Positions 11,896 to 23,799 of a DNA stretch of 64,000 bases are shown piece after piece (positions within the stretch are counted from its first letter, which is position 1; each line of letters begins with the position of its first letter). Under the pieces are notes generated by a model. That model did no database searches. It was not told where the DNA came from and worked only from the letters and a program-made list of their open reading frames with translations. A program made the position numbers and the translations under genes. Source of the DNA: Climacium dendroides (Eukaryota > Streptophyta > Bryopsida > Hypnales > Climaciaceae); the NCBI GenBank assembly GCA_950106755.1, contig OX467089.1:21123345-21187344 (forward strand), in the 5' to 3' direction.

Positions 11896-13690
11896 CACTA
11901 CAACAATGGCAATGTTTTATGACTGCAAAATTATGACTGAGGATGACTGGCGACTGCTTGCAGTCATATTCTTGAAGGCCAACACTTTGGGGAGAAATAT
12001 GACTGCAAAATATGACTGCCAATTATTTTTACGCCTTGTACTTCACAAGCGTATACTATACGGCCATTAGGAATACCAAAGTACTTCATAGGGAATGTAG
12101 GGAACATGTTTGGGAACGTTGGGAACATGTTTGGGAACATTGAGTCATATTATCACTAATATTTTCATATAATAGTGATTTTTTTTTGGGCAATTCAAGA
12201 AAAATTTGGGCAATTCCAAAAAAATATAGAGAAGTCATTGTTTAAAATTTTGAAATCCTAGTCACCTACTTTTTTGGATTTTGAATTTTAGGGTTTTGAT
12301 ACCCTAGCCATCATTTTTTTAAGGTTTTGAAACCCTAGCCGTCACTTCTTGTGGCTCTTCTTCCTTACTTTTTATTGTCTCTTAACTCTCACTTGTTGTT
12401 GCTTTTTGTTGCATCTTAACTCTTGTTTCTTGTTGCTCTCTAGTTCATGCTTCTTGTTTCTTATTGTTGCATCTAAATTCTTTCTTTCTCTTGCATTTGA
12501 ACTCTTTCTTCTTCTTAGTTCTTGTTTTTTTGTTTCCTCTTGTTTTGTAGTTCTTGCTTCTTATTTCTTCTTGTTGCATCTATACTCTCATTTCTTGTTA
12601 TTTCTTGTCATGTCTTAGTTGGTGCTTCTTGTTTCTTCTTGTATTTTAGTTGTTGCTTTTTATTTGTTCTTATGTCTTAATTGTTGCCTCATATTGTGTC
12701 TTAGTTGTTGTTTCTTGTTTTATGTTGCTTCTTGTTTCTTATTGTGTCTTAGTTGTTGCTTAGTTGTTGTTTAGTTGTTGCTTCTTATTCCTTATTGCAT
12801 TTTAACTTTTGATTCTTGTTATCTCTTAGTACTTATATTTTTTTCTTGTTTCCTTCATCATCAATCTTATTCTTTCTATCCTAAACTTGAGCTACATATT
12901 TTGTGTTGATTGTAAATCTTTGAAGGTTAGGCTTTGTTGTTCAATCACTAAAAACTAACCTCTCATTTCTTTGATTGTATATGCAGGCATCAAAAGTTGA
13001 AACAAAGACATTGGAAGCTACTTGCAACTTCATGAAGCCAAAAATATGACTTACAGAAGTTATATTCCATAAAATATGACTGACGAGAGTCGTATTCTAC
13101 ATTACTGCAAAATATGACTCACCTCAATCATATTCCATGCCATCAAAAAATATGACTGACTACAGTCATATTCCACGTCATCCAAAAATATAACTCACTG
13201 CAGTCATATTCCATGTCATCCAAAAATATGACTGACTGCAGTCATATTTCACGTCATCCAAAAATATGACTAACTGCAGTCATATTCCATGTCATTCAAA
13301 AATATGACTGACTGCAGTCATATTTCATGTCATCAAAAAATATGACTAACCGCAATCATATTCCACGTCATCCAAAAATATGATTGACCGCAGTCATATT
13401 CCACGTAGGATTTTTTTGTTTGCCCGAGAAACTCAAGAAAAAGTCAAGACTCCCCTAGGAAAGTCAAAGTATACGCCATGTTGGCATACTATGGCTAAAA
13501 ATAGGTATTTATACCCCTCGGAAAATATGACTGCCAATATGATTGATGTCTGAAGCGACTGCTTCTAAATGACTGGAGTTAGTCATATTCCGAGTCATCT
13601 ATAGTGATTTCTGCGTGAGTCGTATTTTTTGATTTTACGACTCACTGCAGTCATATTTTGCAGTCATAAAACACTGCTTTTGTTATAGTG
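11896..13690. mobile_element. Complete non-autonomous CACTA element (1,795 bp), TSD ACA
   Basis: The left end is CACTACAACAATGGCAATGT and the right end is the complement of CACTATAACAAAAGCAGTGT; both continue into ATGACTGCA. The 3-bp duplication ACA lies at 11893-11895 and 13691-13693. The interior has many copies of TATGACTGACTGCAGTCATA, mostly at 13080-13410, which is a typical subterminal-repeat block for transposase binding. A pyrimidine-rich tract (12350-12850) follows a plant-like AGGGTTTTGAAACCCTAG motif. A candidate splice acceptor (ATGCAG, ending 12986) is followed by a short stretch also conserved in the sister element at 28062. No transposase is encoded. It sits inside the end of the tnp2 gene. 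Confidence 0.93.
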
Positions 13691-13693
13691 ACA

Positions 13694-14192
13694 ATTCTAT
13701 GGCACCAATGAAATTAACAGTTTGTATTGGCATTGTGAAGCATTGTGGAGCAACGAGACTAGCGGCCTCAATTGTAGTGTTGATGAATGTGTCCCCAATC
13801 TCAGCTACTTCACGCCAAGCTCTCGGTTCAAAGCACAAGACTACTTTCCACCCAAGTTTGTCTATTGCATCTAAGAAAAACACTTGTGTAACTTGGCTTG
13901 GAAAAATGAAGGGCTCCACCATGCGAGGGAGTTTGTGCTGGAAGTTAACAACAAGGAAACCATATTCGTCCCAGGTATATATTGGACTCTCTTTGCTATC
14001 CATGGGCTTCACCCATTGGCATCGTAGTAGATTAATGGACGTCTTCAAAGCACCATAATCCAGTTGTAAAATGTCTTTTACTACTCCCACGTATTTCTTG
14101 GAAGAGTTCATGGATGACTCCAATGGCAATTCAAACATAGATGCAACGTTGTTGTTGTAAGACAATAATTGAGTAGTTGTCTCATCCTCCAC
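13694..14192 (-). pseudogene. CACTA tnp2 C-terminal part (DUF4216)
   Basis: This open minus-strand segment of about 165 codons reads as a DUF4216 domain, the usual C-terminal domain of plant CACTA tnp2-type transposases. Key blocks are ILQLDYGALKTSINLLRCQW, DEYGFLVVNF, VTQVFFLDA and KLGWKVVLCFEPRA, in the family order (LDY..F.C.W, DeyGf..V, qVFYv.D, W.VV). The frame runs directly into the TIR of the 11896-13690 element, so the true C-terminus is interrupted by that insertion. It belongs with the DUF4218 and Transposase_21 segments upstream on the same strand. Confidence 0.68.
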
Positions 14193-15600
14193 CTAGAAAT
14201 GATTTTCAAATGCTATCATCCACGAGAAACGGATTGCTTTTTGTGAAGGAGGCTTGCTGAGTAGCAACCGATCTATGTTATTTGGGTTCGTAAGGTCTAG
14301 CGCGGATTCTACCACAGTGTCCCGAATCCACTCAAACAAAGGAGGTGTGTTCGGATTATTCCTCTACTCCTCACTCCACTTCCTGCATTTAGAAACAATT
14401 TCCTTAGATACCATGCGTATAGAGGACAGAACTTGGATTCATATATATGGTTACGTGCAACTTTTATACTGCAGCAATGTCAACCCCAGGGCCATTTACA
14501 TGACTATGGTGACACTGTAGGTTGATCATGGATGAGTTCCGTTTCAATTATATGGATTCTAATGTTGTCCACATGACTGGAAAACAACTTCAACCAAAGA
14601 TATATGACTGTCTAGTAGAGCTACGAAGTGATTTTCAAGGTATGATTCCGATCTACTAATTCCCACATCCTATCAGTTATACAAGTATAATGATAAAGGC
14701 AGCATAATCACTTACAAGTAAAATTCTTGCATTATAGCGACATTGCTCAATACGTATTGGTGGACTATGTCCCTTAGTTTGGCCGTTGTCGTGTTGAGAG
14801 CGGTTTGCCTTGGGAAATCACGAAGATTCTGGCTGCAACTAGAAATGGCTAAGGAATAAAAATATGATAGGAGAATAAAGGCAAGTGGACTTGTCACTTG
14901 CAAACCCAGTCTTCTAACTAGAATGATGAAGGTGAGTGAACTTGTCACCCACAAATTCACCAGTCAAATACAAAATGATATTGTACAACAACAAAATTTG
15001 TTGTCTCTCGTGAATCTCTAATCTTGGTCTTCAAATCTCGTATACGGTCGTCGAATCATCAATCTTCAATCTTCAATCTTCAATCTTCAAACTCCTCCTC
15101 GTTGGCCTATCCTGTGGTGGCTCTATAAGGGTAAGGGTAAGGGTAAGGGTAAGGTGATAAGATCCCACGGCCTCGGACGGGTAAAACAGGACAGCCAACA
15201 CGAGTGACCGTCCGGATGATGGGACCCTAAACTTTCAAACCCACGGTGACCAGGAAGCGCCTTTCACCAATGGGAACAACATAAAAGAGCAACCAAGTGG
15301 GTGATTAAATCCCAAATAGTCTCCACAAACACAAAATGGAGCGCTTACTGGATAACCACGGCTCGCAACAGTTTCACAATGCTGAAATTGAAATTGCAAC
15401 TAGCCTCCAAAACCGGCTGGGAATAACCATAGAAAGACAACGAGCCCCCAAATCCGGCTAGGAATAACAAGCCACAAGCCACAACACACGAGTCTTCAAT
15501 CTTTGTGTCTTCAAATTTCAACTTCAAATCATCACTCAAAGCTCCACCTCAACTTCAACTTCAAATTTTCACTCAAACTCCAACTTCAAATCTCTACCCC
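14193..15600. other. Linker within CACTA complex with simple repeats
   Basis: No domain is recognised between the DUF4216 and DUF4218 segments here. Simple repeats are visible: a heptamer (ATCTTCA)n at about 15058-15092 and a hexamer (TAAGGG)n at about 15126-15153. Short ORFs on both strands (up to 88 codons) show no family resemblance. It may be an intron or inserted DNA within the transposase gene. Confidence 0.45.
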
Positions 15601-16320
15601 AACTCCATCTTCAAAGCTAAACTTTGAATGATCACCACCGTTGCTTCACAACTTCAAATGGGTTGCATGATAACTCTCTGGAAAGCTAACACAATTCTCT
15701 CCATTTCCTCCAAATCTCAACTCATTCCAATACTCTGACCCAAAACTATGGTCATCCAAAGTTTCGGCCTCTACAAGTGAGGGCAACAGACCCTCCTTCA
15801 CTCCTACACTCACAACTTACTCATAAATGCTCCAATTACTTCGAATGATAGCTTCTTAGAAAGCTAACAAAACTTTACACATCCTCTCCAAAACTCAAAT
15901 CAAATTAACACTCTGTCCACCTTTCATGGCCACTCAAAGTTTCGGCCTCTAGAAATGATAGGCAGCAGACACTCCTTCACTTCTACACTCGTAACTCACT
16001 CATACAAGCTCCAAATAGAATGAGTGAGATCTTCCTAGAAAGCTAACTTAATTTCCTACACTTCCTCCAAATATCAATGCAAACCAAGAACTTGTCCGTC
16101 TTTTATGGTCGGTCGAAGTCTCTGCCTCTTAATTTCGAAGGCAACAAACCTCCCTCCACTCAAACTAGCACAACTTTTGATTCACAACTCCAAATCAAGC
16201 AAGTGAGATCAATTTAGAAAGAAGACACCATGATACATAACTCCACCAATTTTCATTTCAAAATTCCAAAAACACACAACACAATGGCCCTCCAAACATT
16301 CGGGTCTTTCCCTAAACTCA
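15600..16320. repeat. ~178-bp tandem repeat, about four diverged copies
   Basis: The phrase GAAAGCTAAC recurs at 15681, 15859 and 16038, and as GAAAGAAGAC at 16217, giving a period of 178-179 bp. Within each unit other words repeat in register: CTCCAAATCTCAA, ACTCTGTCC-like, AAAGTTTCGGCCTCTA and CTCCTTCACTTCTACACTC. The copies are diverged (roughly three quarters identical by eye). The array lies between the DUF4218 and DUF4216 parts of the tnp2 gene. It could be an expanded satellite-like insertion or part of another repeat family; no coding role is supported. Confidence 0.7.
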
Positions 16321-16981
16321 CAATGGGAGAGAAGATGAATCCTATCCAACTTTTCCTCTACCTTATCTTCTCTCAACCACACAAACAAGTGGGGTCCGCC
16401 TCTAACTCACTCTTAAAACTCCTCTAACAATAATTGAGCACTTATTTGGCCCACTACTATCTCCTTATCTTTATCTTTGAAGGAAATTTACTTCAAGTTC
16501 ACCTAGAAGGCAAACCATTTGAATATTTCCTTACAACTACTTCACAAACACAAAATTATTATAGAAATTCACTCCAAATATGGAATGAAGAACTAAAATT
16601 CAACGTACACCTATTAGAGGTAAAAAAACTAGAATTCCAATTTCATCTTGGGACTCAGAAAAAACCCTCCAATTCGACATACTGAATCTATAACAAATAA
16701 TGAAGAAAACTACTTCAAGTTTGATGGAATTCTAAGATGGCAACCTATTCTTATATAGATGACTCAAGCCATCGTAAGAAGGCGTCACCTTGAAGCCACT
16801 AAAGATGATGTCATTATTCTCCTCATATTCGTGAAAACCAAATCAATAGAAATAAAACATTACCACACTTTTTTACACTATGTACGCATTTACAGTGCGA
16901 CACCGTCATTGTGTACGTTTTTCTTGCGCATTGGACCACCTCTTTGACATTGCTGTACTCTTCATCCTCATTCCATATCCG

Positions 16982-17458
16982 TCACTCTATGGCCTCAAAT
17001 CCTTTGAGGAACTCTCTAACAAATCCAATGCATTCATCTCTTAAATATCCCTCTGCCATGCATGCCTCTGAACGTGCCCTATTATGGATATGGTTCTTCA
17101 AATATTTCATGTATCGTTCTATCGAATACATCCACCTTGCCCGCACTAGACCGCATAGATTCAATTCCTTAACAAGATGATACGAGAGATGTGTCATGAT
17201 GTCAAAGAAACTTGGAGGAAATTCGATTTCCAATAAAGCTATATTTTCCACTACATCTGCCACTAAGGAAGGGAAGTTCGTTGGGTTGTACACATTTGTG
17301 CACAACCGTTGGAATACTTTATACATCTTCATAACTGTTAGGTGCGGTTGGAGTTGCATCAGCCCACGGAGTGCCAGTGGCATCAATTGTTGCATTAAGA
17401 TATGGTAGTCATAGAACTTCATCCCTCCGAAGTTCTTCTTCCAAATGCACTTTTCCAA
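16982..17458 (-). pseudogene. CACTA tnp2 DUF4218 domain
   Basis: This open minus-strand segment of 158 codons matches the DUF4218 domain of plant CACTA transposases. It reads in order: MKFYDYHILMQQLMPLALRG, then FPSLVADVVENIALLEIEFP, then PSFFDIMTHLSYHLVKEL, then RWMYSIERYMKYLKNHIHNR, then EACMAEGYLRDECIGFV. These correspond to the family blocks (sHD.H.lmq.llp.a.rg, E.iFPPsFFDiM.HL..HL..E, RWMYp.ERymk.LK..vrN.a.peg.iaeg). Its position downstream of Transposase_21 on the same strand is the normal domain order. It looks the best preserved part of this element, but the gene as a whole is broken. Confidence 0.87.
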
Positions 17459-18169
17459 GTCAGCTGAAAATCCAATTGGAGTCTTCAGTCACTCTAAACA
17501 ACCTGCAAACTTCTCAAACTCCTCTTCACTCAGAACGTACATTGTTTCAGGCTTCACCATCTTCCCTACCTTCGTGGATGTGGAGCTAGCTAGAGGTGCT
17601 TGTGGATATTTCTCCTCTGCAAGTCCCTCTTAACCTTCATGCTGTCCTTCTTTTCCGTGATGGTTTTCAAGAAGTTCTTGGCTAGGTTCATTTCACAATG
17701 CATCACATAGAGGGTGTAGTGAATGAAGAGGTTCTGAAAGAACATTGAAAATCATTGACATCAGTCCTTCGCGCCATAAATGATTGCTTCTACTATGGTG
17801 CCTCTTATGTATCAGAAGCCATGAAATTCTATAGCACAAATACCTCAATTATTTGTCATTCCTAACATTGTTGTCCACTAAGGCTGAAATTGGCAAAGAC
17901 TGCCAAGACAGTCTATTTCTATTCACAACGGCTCGATTGGTCCTGCAGTGACGTCCCAGTCAATTGACTACAACACGATTGAGTGATTACTACATTCTGA
18001 CTTCAATGTCACTCGTTAGAAGACTCCATTCTGCCAGTTCAGGTTTATGACAATTCAGAGGCTGTAAATGGGTTGCTCACCTTCTAGTATGGAAGCAAAA
18101 GCAGAATACTCAATGTCAGAATTCTATGCAACTTTGAGGGGTCACCTATAGAACCATGTCTATTTCCAG

Positions 18170-18755
18170 CCATCCTCCAGGCCTCATACTCCGCTGCATG
18201 TCGCAACTCATCTTCCATATATAGTCACTTCACGTGGTCTGAGATGCGTTTCAACAGATTCATCAAAGTGGTCCTTTATTTCAGTTGACCTATACGGATG
18301 GTCCTTATGCAACTACCGACATGTGCCCTCGTACGTTTGTTTCCCCAACTCCGTGGAGTGCTTAGCGACTAAATCCATTCTACACCATGGACAAGCTATA
18401 TAACTTTGATGGGCAAAGCCTTCAACTGTGCCATAGCCTAAGAAATCATAGATGGTCCATAGGAGCATGGCACAGAGTTGAAATGCTCTGTTGCTAATGT
18501 TCGCACTCATGTCATATGCTGAAACTTTTGTCCACAATTGAAGCAATTCTTCTATAAGGGGCTCTAAGTAAACATCAGAATTTTCTAAAGTCACGAATTC
18601 CTTTTTGGAAATAAGTAAGGCTAGTAGTATGAAGAATTTCTTTGTTGTCAACCAAGGAGGAAGATTGTAATCGAGGAGTAGGATTAGCCATGTAGACTAT
18701 GTTGATCGATTTTGCGAGTTTCGGTACACACCATTTGCTGCCAAAGTGAAGTGAG
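18170..18755 (-). pseudogene. CACTA tnp2 Transposase_21, second half
   Basis: Reading down the minus strand from 18752, the translation contains STWLILLLDYNLPPWL, then KKFFILLALLIS, DVYLEPLIEELLQLW, SAYDMS, LCAMLLWTIYDFLGYG and YIACPWC. Then comes an HPYRS block near 18300 corresponding to the RRFLP..HPYR region. This is the canonical central part of Transposase_21 (YNLPPWLC.k..f..L.llIpGp, D.YL.PLidEL..LW, AallwTinDFPaYg.lSG, ACP.C). An in-frame TAG precedes STW, and further stops follow CR near 18314 and in the 18180-18260 region. Upstream the frame ends abruptly at 18756, the first base of a CACTA terminus, and the missing N-terminal half is found at 24.8-25.8 kb. Confidence 0.85.
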
Positions 18756-19069
18756 CACTAGAAGAAATTAGGGGGTTTTGCGACTGCAGTTAACAACTGG
18801 TTTTAGAGTTGCAAAGGACATTTGCGACTAGGTGATGATTTGGAGCCTGTAGTCATAGTGGACAAGTTGCACAAGTTGTAGGAAAGTTGTAAGTGCACGT
18901 CATATCGGACGATTTTTTGTAAAACTTCATCCTGCATATTTTCTGACGAGATACGCATTGCCGCATGAAACTAATGAATTCAATGATCACTACTCAACTA
19001 CTTCTTTACAATTAATGTACTTGACTTAAATTTGAACCTTGCGATTCTTTTCAACTATAATGTGTGATG

Positions 19070-19850
19070 GTATGCAACCTATGTGCGACTAGTATGCCAC
19101 TGATTTGCAACCTATATATAACTCATTTACAACGTATATGCAACTAGTGTACGACTCATTTTGCAACCTATATATAACTCATTTACAACGTATATGCAAC
19201 TAGTGTGCGACTCATTTTACAACTACTATGCAACTAATTTTGCAATCTACATCCAACTAGTATGCATCTCATTTTACAACTTGAATGCAACTAATATCCA
19301 ATTGTTTTTACAACTAACATCCAACTCTTTTTATAATTTGCATGCAATTAATATCCAATTCATTGAGCAACCTATATGCATCCAGTATACAACTAATGTG
19401 CAACTCAATTTGCAACCTACATGCGACTACTATGCAACTCATTTTGTAACCTACATGCAACCTACATGCAACCTCTTTTACAACCTATATGAAACTAGTA
19501 TGCAACTCTTTTTAAACCTACTTGCAACTACTATGCAACTCATTTTGCAACTCATTTGCAACTCATTTTACAACTCTTTTGCAATCTATATGCAACTACT
19601 TCTCAACATTTATATATTATTATTATTTTGCAAAACAAGTGCAATTCATATGCAACTACTATATAACTAACTCTCAATTTTTTATATATTCCATATGCAA
19701 CTAGTATGCAACTACTTTCACCATTGATTTAGTACATAACTACTATGCAATTGCTATATAACCTATATGCAACTAATTTCCACCATTTGCAACCTATATG
19801 CAATTAAGGGAGCGACTAGTTAACTACATGATTAGTTTGTAACTTAACTA
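19070..19850. repeat. Subterminal array of TGCAACTA/TATGCAACT repeats (left)
   Basis: Dozens of irregularly spaced 8-12 bp words such as TATGCAACTA, TTGCAACTCA and ACAACCTATATGCAAC occur here. The open reading frame of 169 codons across this region is an artefact of the repeat. In CACTA elements such arrays are binding sites for the TnpA-type protein. A weaker extension of the same motif lies at 21270-21550. Confidence 0.85.
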
Positions 19851-20004
19851 TTGCAAGCCAACAGAGACAGAAACAATCATTTTTCACACAAAGCAATAGA
19901 AAACACAATAGAAATAGAGACAATCATTGTTCACATAAAACAATACAAAACCCATATATTAGATAAGTATGCACATTGTTAATCCAAAAAACATAGTTAC
20001 TAAT

Positions 20005-20277
20005 TCACTTGTCATTATGTGCAAGAATGATTATGAATTGCTCATCCCATATAGTATTAGCTTCTACAACGTCCTTCAACTTTAATTGGTTTTCTGCTGG
20101 ATTAGGACACATCAAGTCCACAAAACCACCTGACGCATGTGCAATATCGAGCTTATACTACCCTCGTCGTATAGACTTCGTATGATGAAAAGCTTTTCCT
20201 CCAATACTAGTGACATATCCAACTGCCACAACTTGTCCAGGTGTTGCTGGATTTAGAAGGAAAATGTGTTGACCAAT
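20005..20277 (-). pseudogene. C-terminal domain of a Ptta/En/Spm-type transposase protein
   Basis: The minus-strand translation reads PGQVVAVGYVTSIGGKAFHH, then a TAG stop, then LDIAHASGGFVDLMCPNPAE and LKLKDVVEANTIWDEQFIII, ending in TGA. It parallels the plus-strand fragment at 38764-39030 (MALGIVIELGGEAQFHF .. IALMYP .. IEDARRASAIWDTKYM). Both match the C-terminal pattern of plant TnpA-like (Ptta/En/Spm) proteins: vA.G.V...GG..fH ... P ... L.DA....WD...I. An acidic, proline-rich open stretch at about 20705-20989 on the same strand could be an upstream exon. It lies inside the 18756-24570 element, consistent with its second gene. One amber stop marks it as inactive. Confidence 0.5.
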
Positions 20278-20990
20278 TTAAAACTGTAGTTGTTTACAAT
20301 ATAAAACAAAACACTAATGAGAAAACATAAATATATATAAATAAACATATATACATCAACAATTTAGCTAACTTTAACATATAATATACAAACGATGAAA
20401 TGTAAGGACTACTTTTGGAAATGCCGCCTTTAGCCTCTGTTTAGGCTGAGGTTTGGGTTTAGGTTGAACGTCAATCTGAACCCTCTTCCTCCTCAAGATT
20501 TCCTTCCTGACAAAAGGTTTTTGCAACATTTAACTACAATCATTATAAGTAATTTATCAATATTAAAAATTACCAAAAAAAATTTAGCTTCAAATTGTTT
20601 ACTTAGGTAGTTGTCTTCACCTCTTGCTCCTTTCCTTTTAATTGCATTCTTATATTGGGATTCTTTGAATTCTTCGGTGGTTTAGGAGTAGAGTCATCCA
20701 ATATTCATACATCACCATTGGCTCTATCTTTGTCTTCACCTGGTTCTTTGTCCTCAAGATCCTTCTCTACACTCCCATCACCAAAGTAAAATTGCTGATC
20801 TCTTAACACCAAGGTAGAATTTGTAGGATTTATAACAATTTTAGGTGGTTCAATATGGTCAATAAGTTCCACATCAGAGCCCACAATGTTGCTCTCTAAT
20901 ATAGGGTCGCTTGGTATAGGATTTGATGGTATAGTGTTGCTCTTTGATGCAGAATCCAATGGATCAATGACCCCCTTCTCAGTAGACACT

Positions 20991-23799
20991 AGCTCATTTT
21001 CAATGGCCCTTGACTCATTCTCAGTAGATGGGTAGACATTGGCTCATGAATTTAGTCAGTACTGTTCCTTTGCAAAAACTTCATCAACATCTCCTACATT
21101 ACTTTAATGGCTTTTGTGTTCCGCTCTGTAGTTGTAAGTATTTTGACTTTGAACTTGTCTAATTCATCTTGTTTACTTTCCAATGCAATCATTTTAGCTT
21201 GAAATCCTAAGAACACAACTTTTTGACTACAAACAAACAATGGTTGTAATGGTTAATGTAATATACATAAAATTGTGACTACTACTAATCCTACAACTAT
21301 TTTGCAACAATTAGACAACTATTAATGATCCTTGCAACTACTATACAATAAGTATACAACTACTTTTAATCTTTACAACTAGTTTGCAACTAATATTCAA
21401 CTACTACTAATCCTTTCAACTACTATGCAATTAATATTCAACTACTATTAATCTTTGCAACTACAAGGCAATAATAACCTTGCAGATAATATACAACTGT
21501 TACTAACCCTTTCAACTACTATACAACTAATGTACAACAACTATTAATCCTATATCATCAACCTAATCGCTTTCAAATTTGACATTATAACTAGAAATGA
21601 TGAGAATAGCTAAAAACAACCTTTAGGAACTCATGTGCAACTTCACAACATGATCGATTAAACAAATTTACATGCTTTAAAAGGAAAGAGTGTTGAATCT
21701 TCTCAAATTGCTTTAAATATCTACAATCTCTCGATCTAGAGTGCAAATGATCGGAATCTCTCGTGAATTGTGAACTACATCTATTAGAACTTCCTCAATT
21801 AAGAACTAAATCTCTTTCATCATCATGATTGACACAAAACGAGAAGACACTCCCTCTTTGAATTAATGATCTAGCTAAGATGTCATTCTCTGCAAGCAAA
21901 TCAAGAGATCTGCCAAAATGAAGAATTGAAGCCCAAACAAGAAGAAAAGTAAACACTAGAGAGTCGAAATCCAAATCAGCACTCAATGTCAGTATGCAAA
22001 ACCATGGGAAGAGGAGTCCAATAAATCCGGCCTACTTTTAATTTCCACATCTGGAATTGAAGTTTGCTGATCCCCAAAACCTTCAAACCTAGCTAACCTA
22101 GTATACATGAAATCTTTCTTCTCTCATAAATCATAAACGTACCACACTTAATCGAATACAACGTCAATTCCTCAACCAAATTTTAGATCCTCAGTCATTA
22201 CACACAATTGCAAAGTTTCTTGCTCCCTCTTTGAATGAATGAGTGACTTTGCTAGTTAGTTAAGTCATCATTTTTGTGCATAACTAGATAAATCTACATA
22301 ACAAAATGAATCTAGCTAGAAGGAAAGCGAACTGTGTATTGCAGCTCAAGCCAAAAGAAAAATAGGCACAAATAAGGCTACCACAGTGGCTCTAGTAGTT
22401 GCTGCCACTATCTTTTGTCGCCAGCACTAACACAAACTAGGCACTCTCCACCAACTCCACCTCAACCAAAACAAATTTGACTTTCTACTACGTGAGTGAG
22501 AAGAAATAAACTAGAAAGTGATGTATATCACTCCTAACAAAGGTGCACGCCCAACAAAGGTGCAGACTGAGCACCAAGAATGCCACGACGAGTGCTCCTT
22601 TGAATCCGTGTGTACACGATCACTCAACGAGCTACCTCCAAGTTCAGTTTCAACCAAACGAGTTAGAGAATGCCCTCTTGTACCAAAAACAACAAAACAA
22701 ATAGAGAACGCCTTCCTGCATTCCAAAAAACAAAACAAATACATGACCTCCAAGTTCAACTTCAATCAAAACAGCTAAAAAATGCCTTCTTGCACCAAAA
22801 ACAATAAGACTAATACGTGGCCTCAAGTTCAGCTTCAATTGAAAGAACTAGAAAACACCCTTCTGAAACAATGAGATAAACACTAATTTAAAACAAAGTT
22901 CAAAATCAAAAATACAGGGCAACAGAAAAGCATCATCAAGAGACAACAAATTCTCTTCGCAACTCTAGGATTTTAGGAAGAAGCACCTCAAAAATAAAAA
23001 GCTTGCACCTTCTTTACCTCGCAGTACAATCCCGCAATCATAATTTTGGCACTAGAGTACCACTAAACTCGCATTCACTCCAAAAAGAACCAATACTAAT
23101 ATAGCACTAAACTAGTATTCCCTCAAGAGTGAACTAACATTAAATTAACATTAGCTCACTAGTATGGATCACAACAAAGATGATAGACAAGAACAGCAAA
23201 GCAATGGCGACAAAAACACAACAAAGCGGTGGTGAAGGAGACGGAGAAGATAAACATTAGGTTGCTCTAGTCCACATGTTTCACCTCATCATCCCTACAC
23301 ATATCATCTCATCTTAGGATGAATGACAAAGTAAACAACTTTTATCAATACATGGCACTACTGAAGTCTATAGGTGGATGGGATGCTGCCACATGCGTAC
23401 CCTAAAAGTTCAATGGAGTTAATCAAGATTAAAAAGTTTCTAAGAAAATGTTCATTCTAAGAAAATTGAGGATGATACAATTGTTGTGTACAACTTCACA
23501 ATACTCAAGTACTACCTCCACCTTTGCCATTGTGCATCTGGATTGGACAAGTTTGGAGGTGGGGTTTACAGATGGACGTGCCGACTAGTGGCTTCTGGTT
23601 TAGCTACCCCAAAAGATGTACCTTCGCTACCTACTATTCCATCTTTAGTTGAAGCCATAGAATTATTCGCGGAAGAGAGAGTCTTAGCAGCTGCAAGATA
23701 TTGAAAGTATTTATGAATTGTAGATGTTTTGCATATGAACTATAATCATTTAGTATTCAAATTTTAGTTCGTTTTTTTGGCAATGAAGTCATCTTCCAG
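20991..23799. other. Interior of nested element, no domain recognised
   Basis: Short ORFs on both strands carry no recognisable domain. A weak TGCAACTA-like array lies at 21270-21550. The plus-strand ORF at 23486-23704 (ending ELFAEERVLAAARY) and the pair of overlapping ORFs at 22510-22780 may be exon debris. Tandem-like phrases (CAAAAACAACAAAACAAATA, CAAGTTCAGTTTCAACCAAA) repeat two or three times between 22630 and 22850. Confidence 0.4.

Noticed and set aside
12349..12618. 89-codon ORF with Leu/Phe/Ser-rich hydrophobic sequence
   Set aside because: It is the translation of the pyrimidine-rich tract of the 11896-13690 element.
13080..13410. Regularly repeated ~45-bp words that could be mistaken for a CRISPR-like array
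   Set aside because: The spacers are not unique and the repeats are palindromic CACTA subterminal motifs in a plant genome.
15126..15153. (TAAGGG)n run resembling a telomeric repeat
   Set aside because: The unit TAAGGG is not a rotation of TTAGGG or the plant TTTAGGG, so it is a simple hexamer microsatellite.
19161..19670. 169-codon plus-strand ORF
   Set aside because: It is made of the TGCAACTA subterminal array (QLxCNSFYN-type repeats), not a protein.
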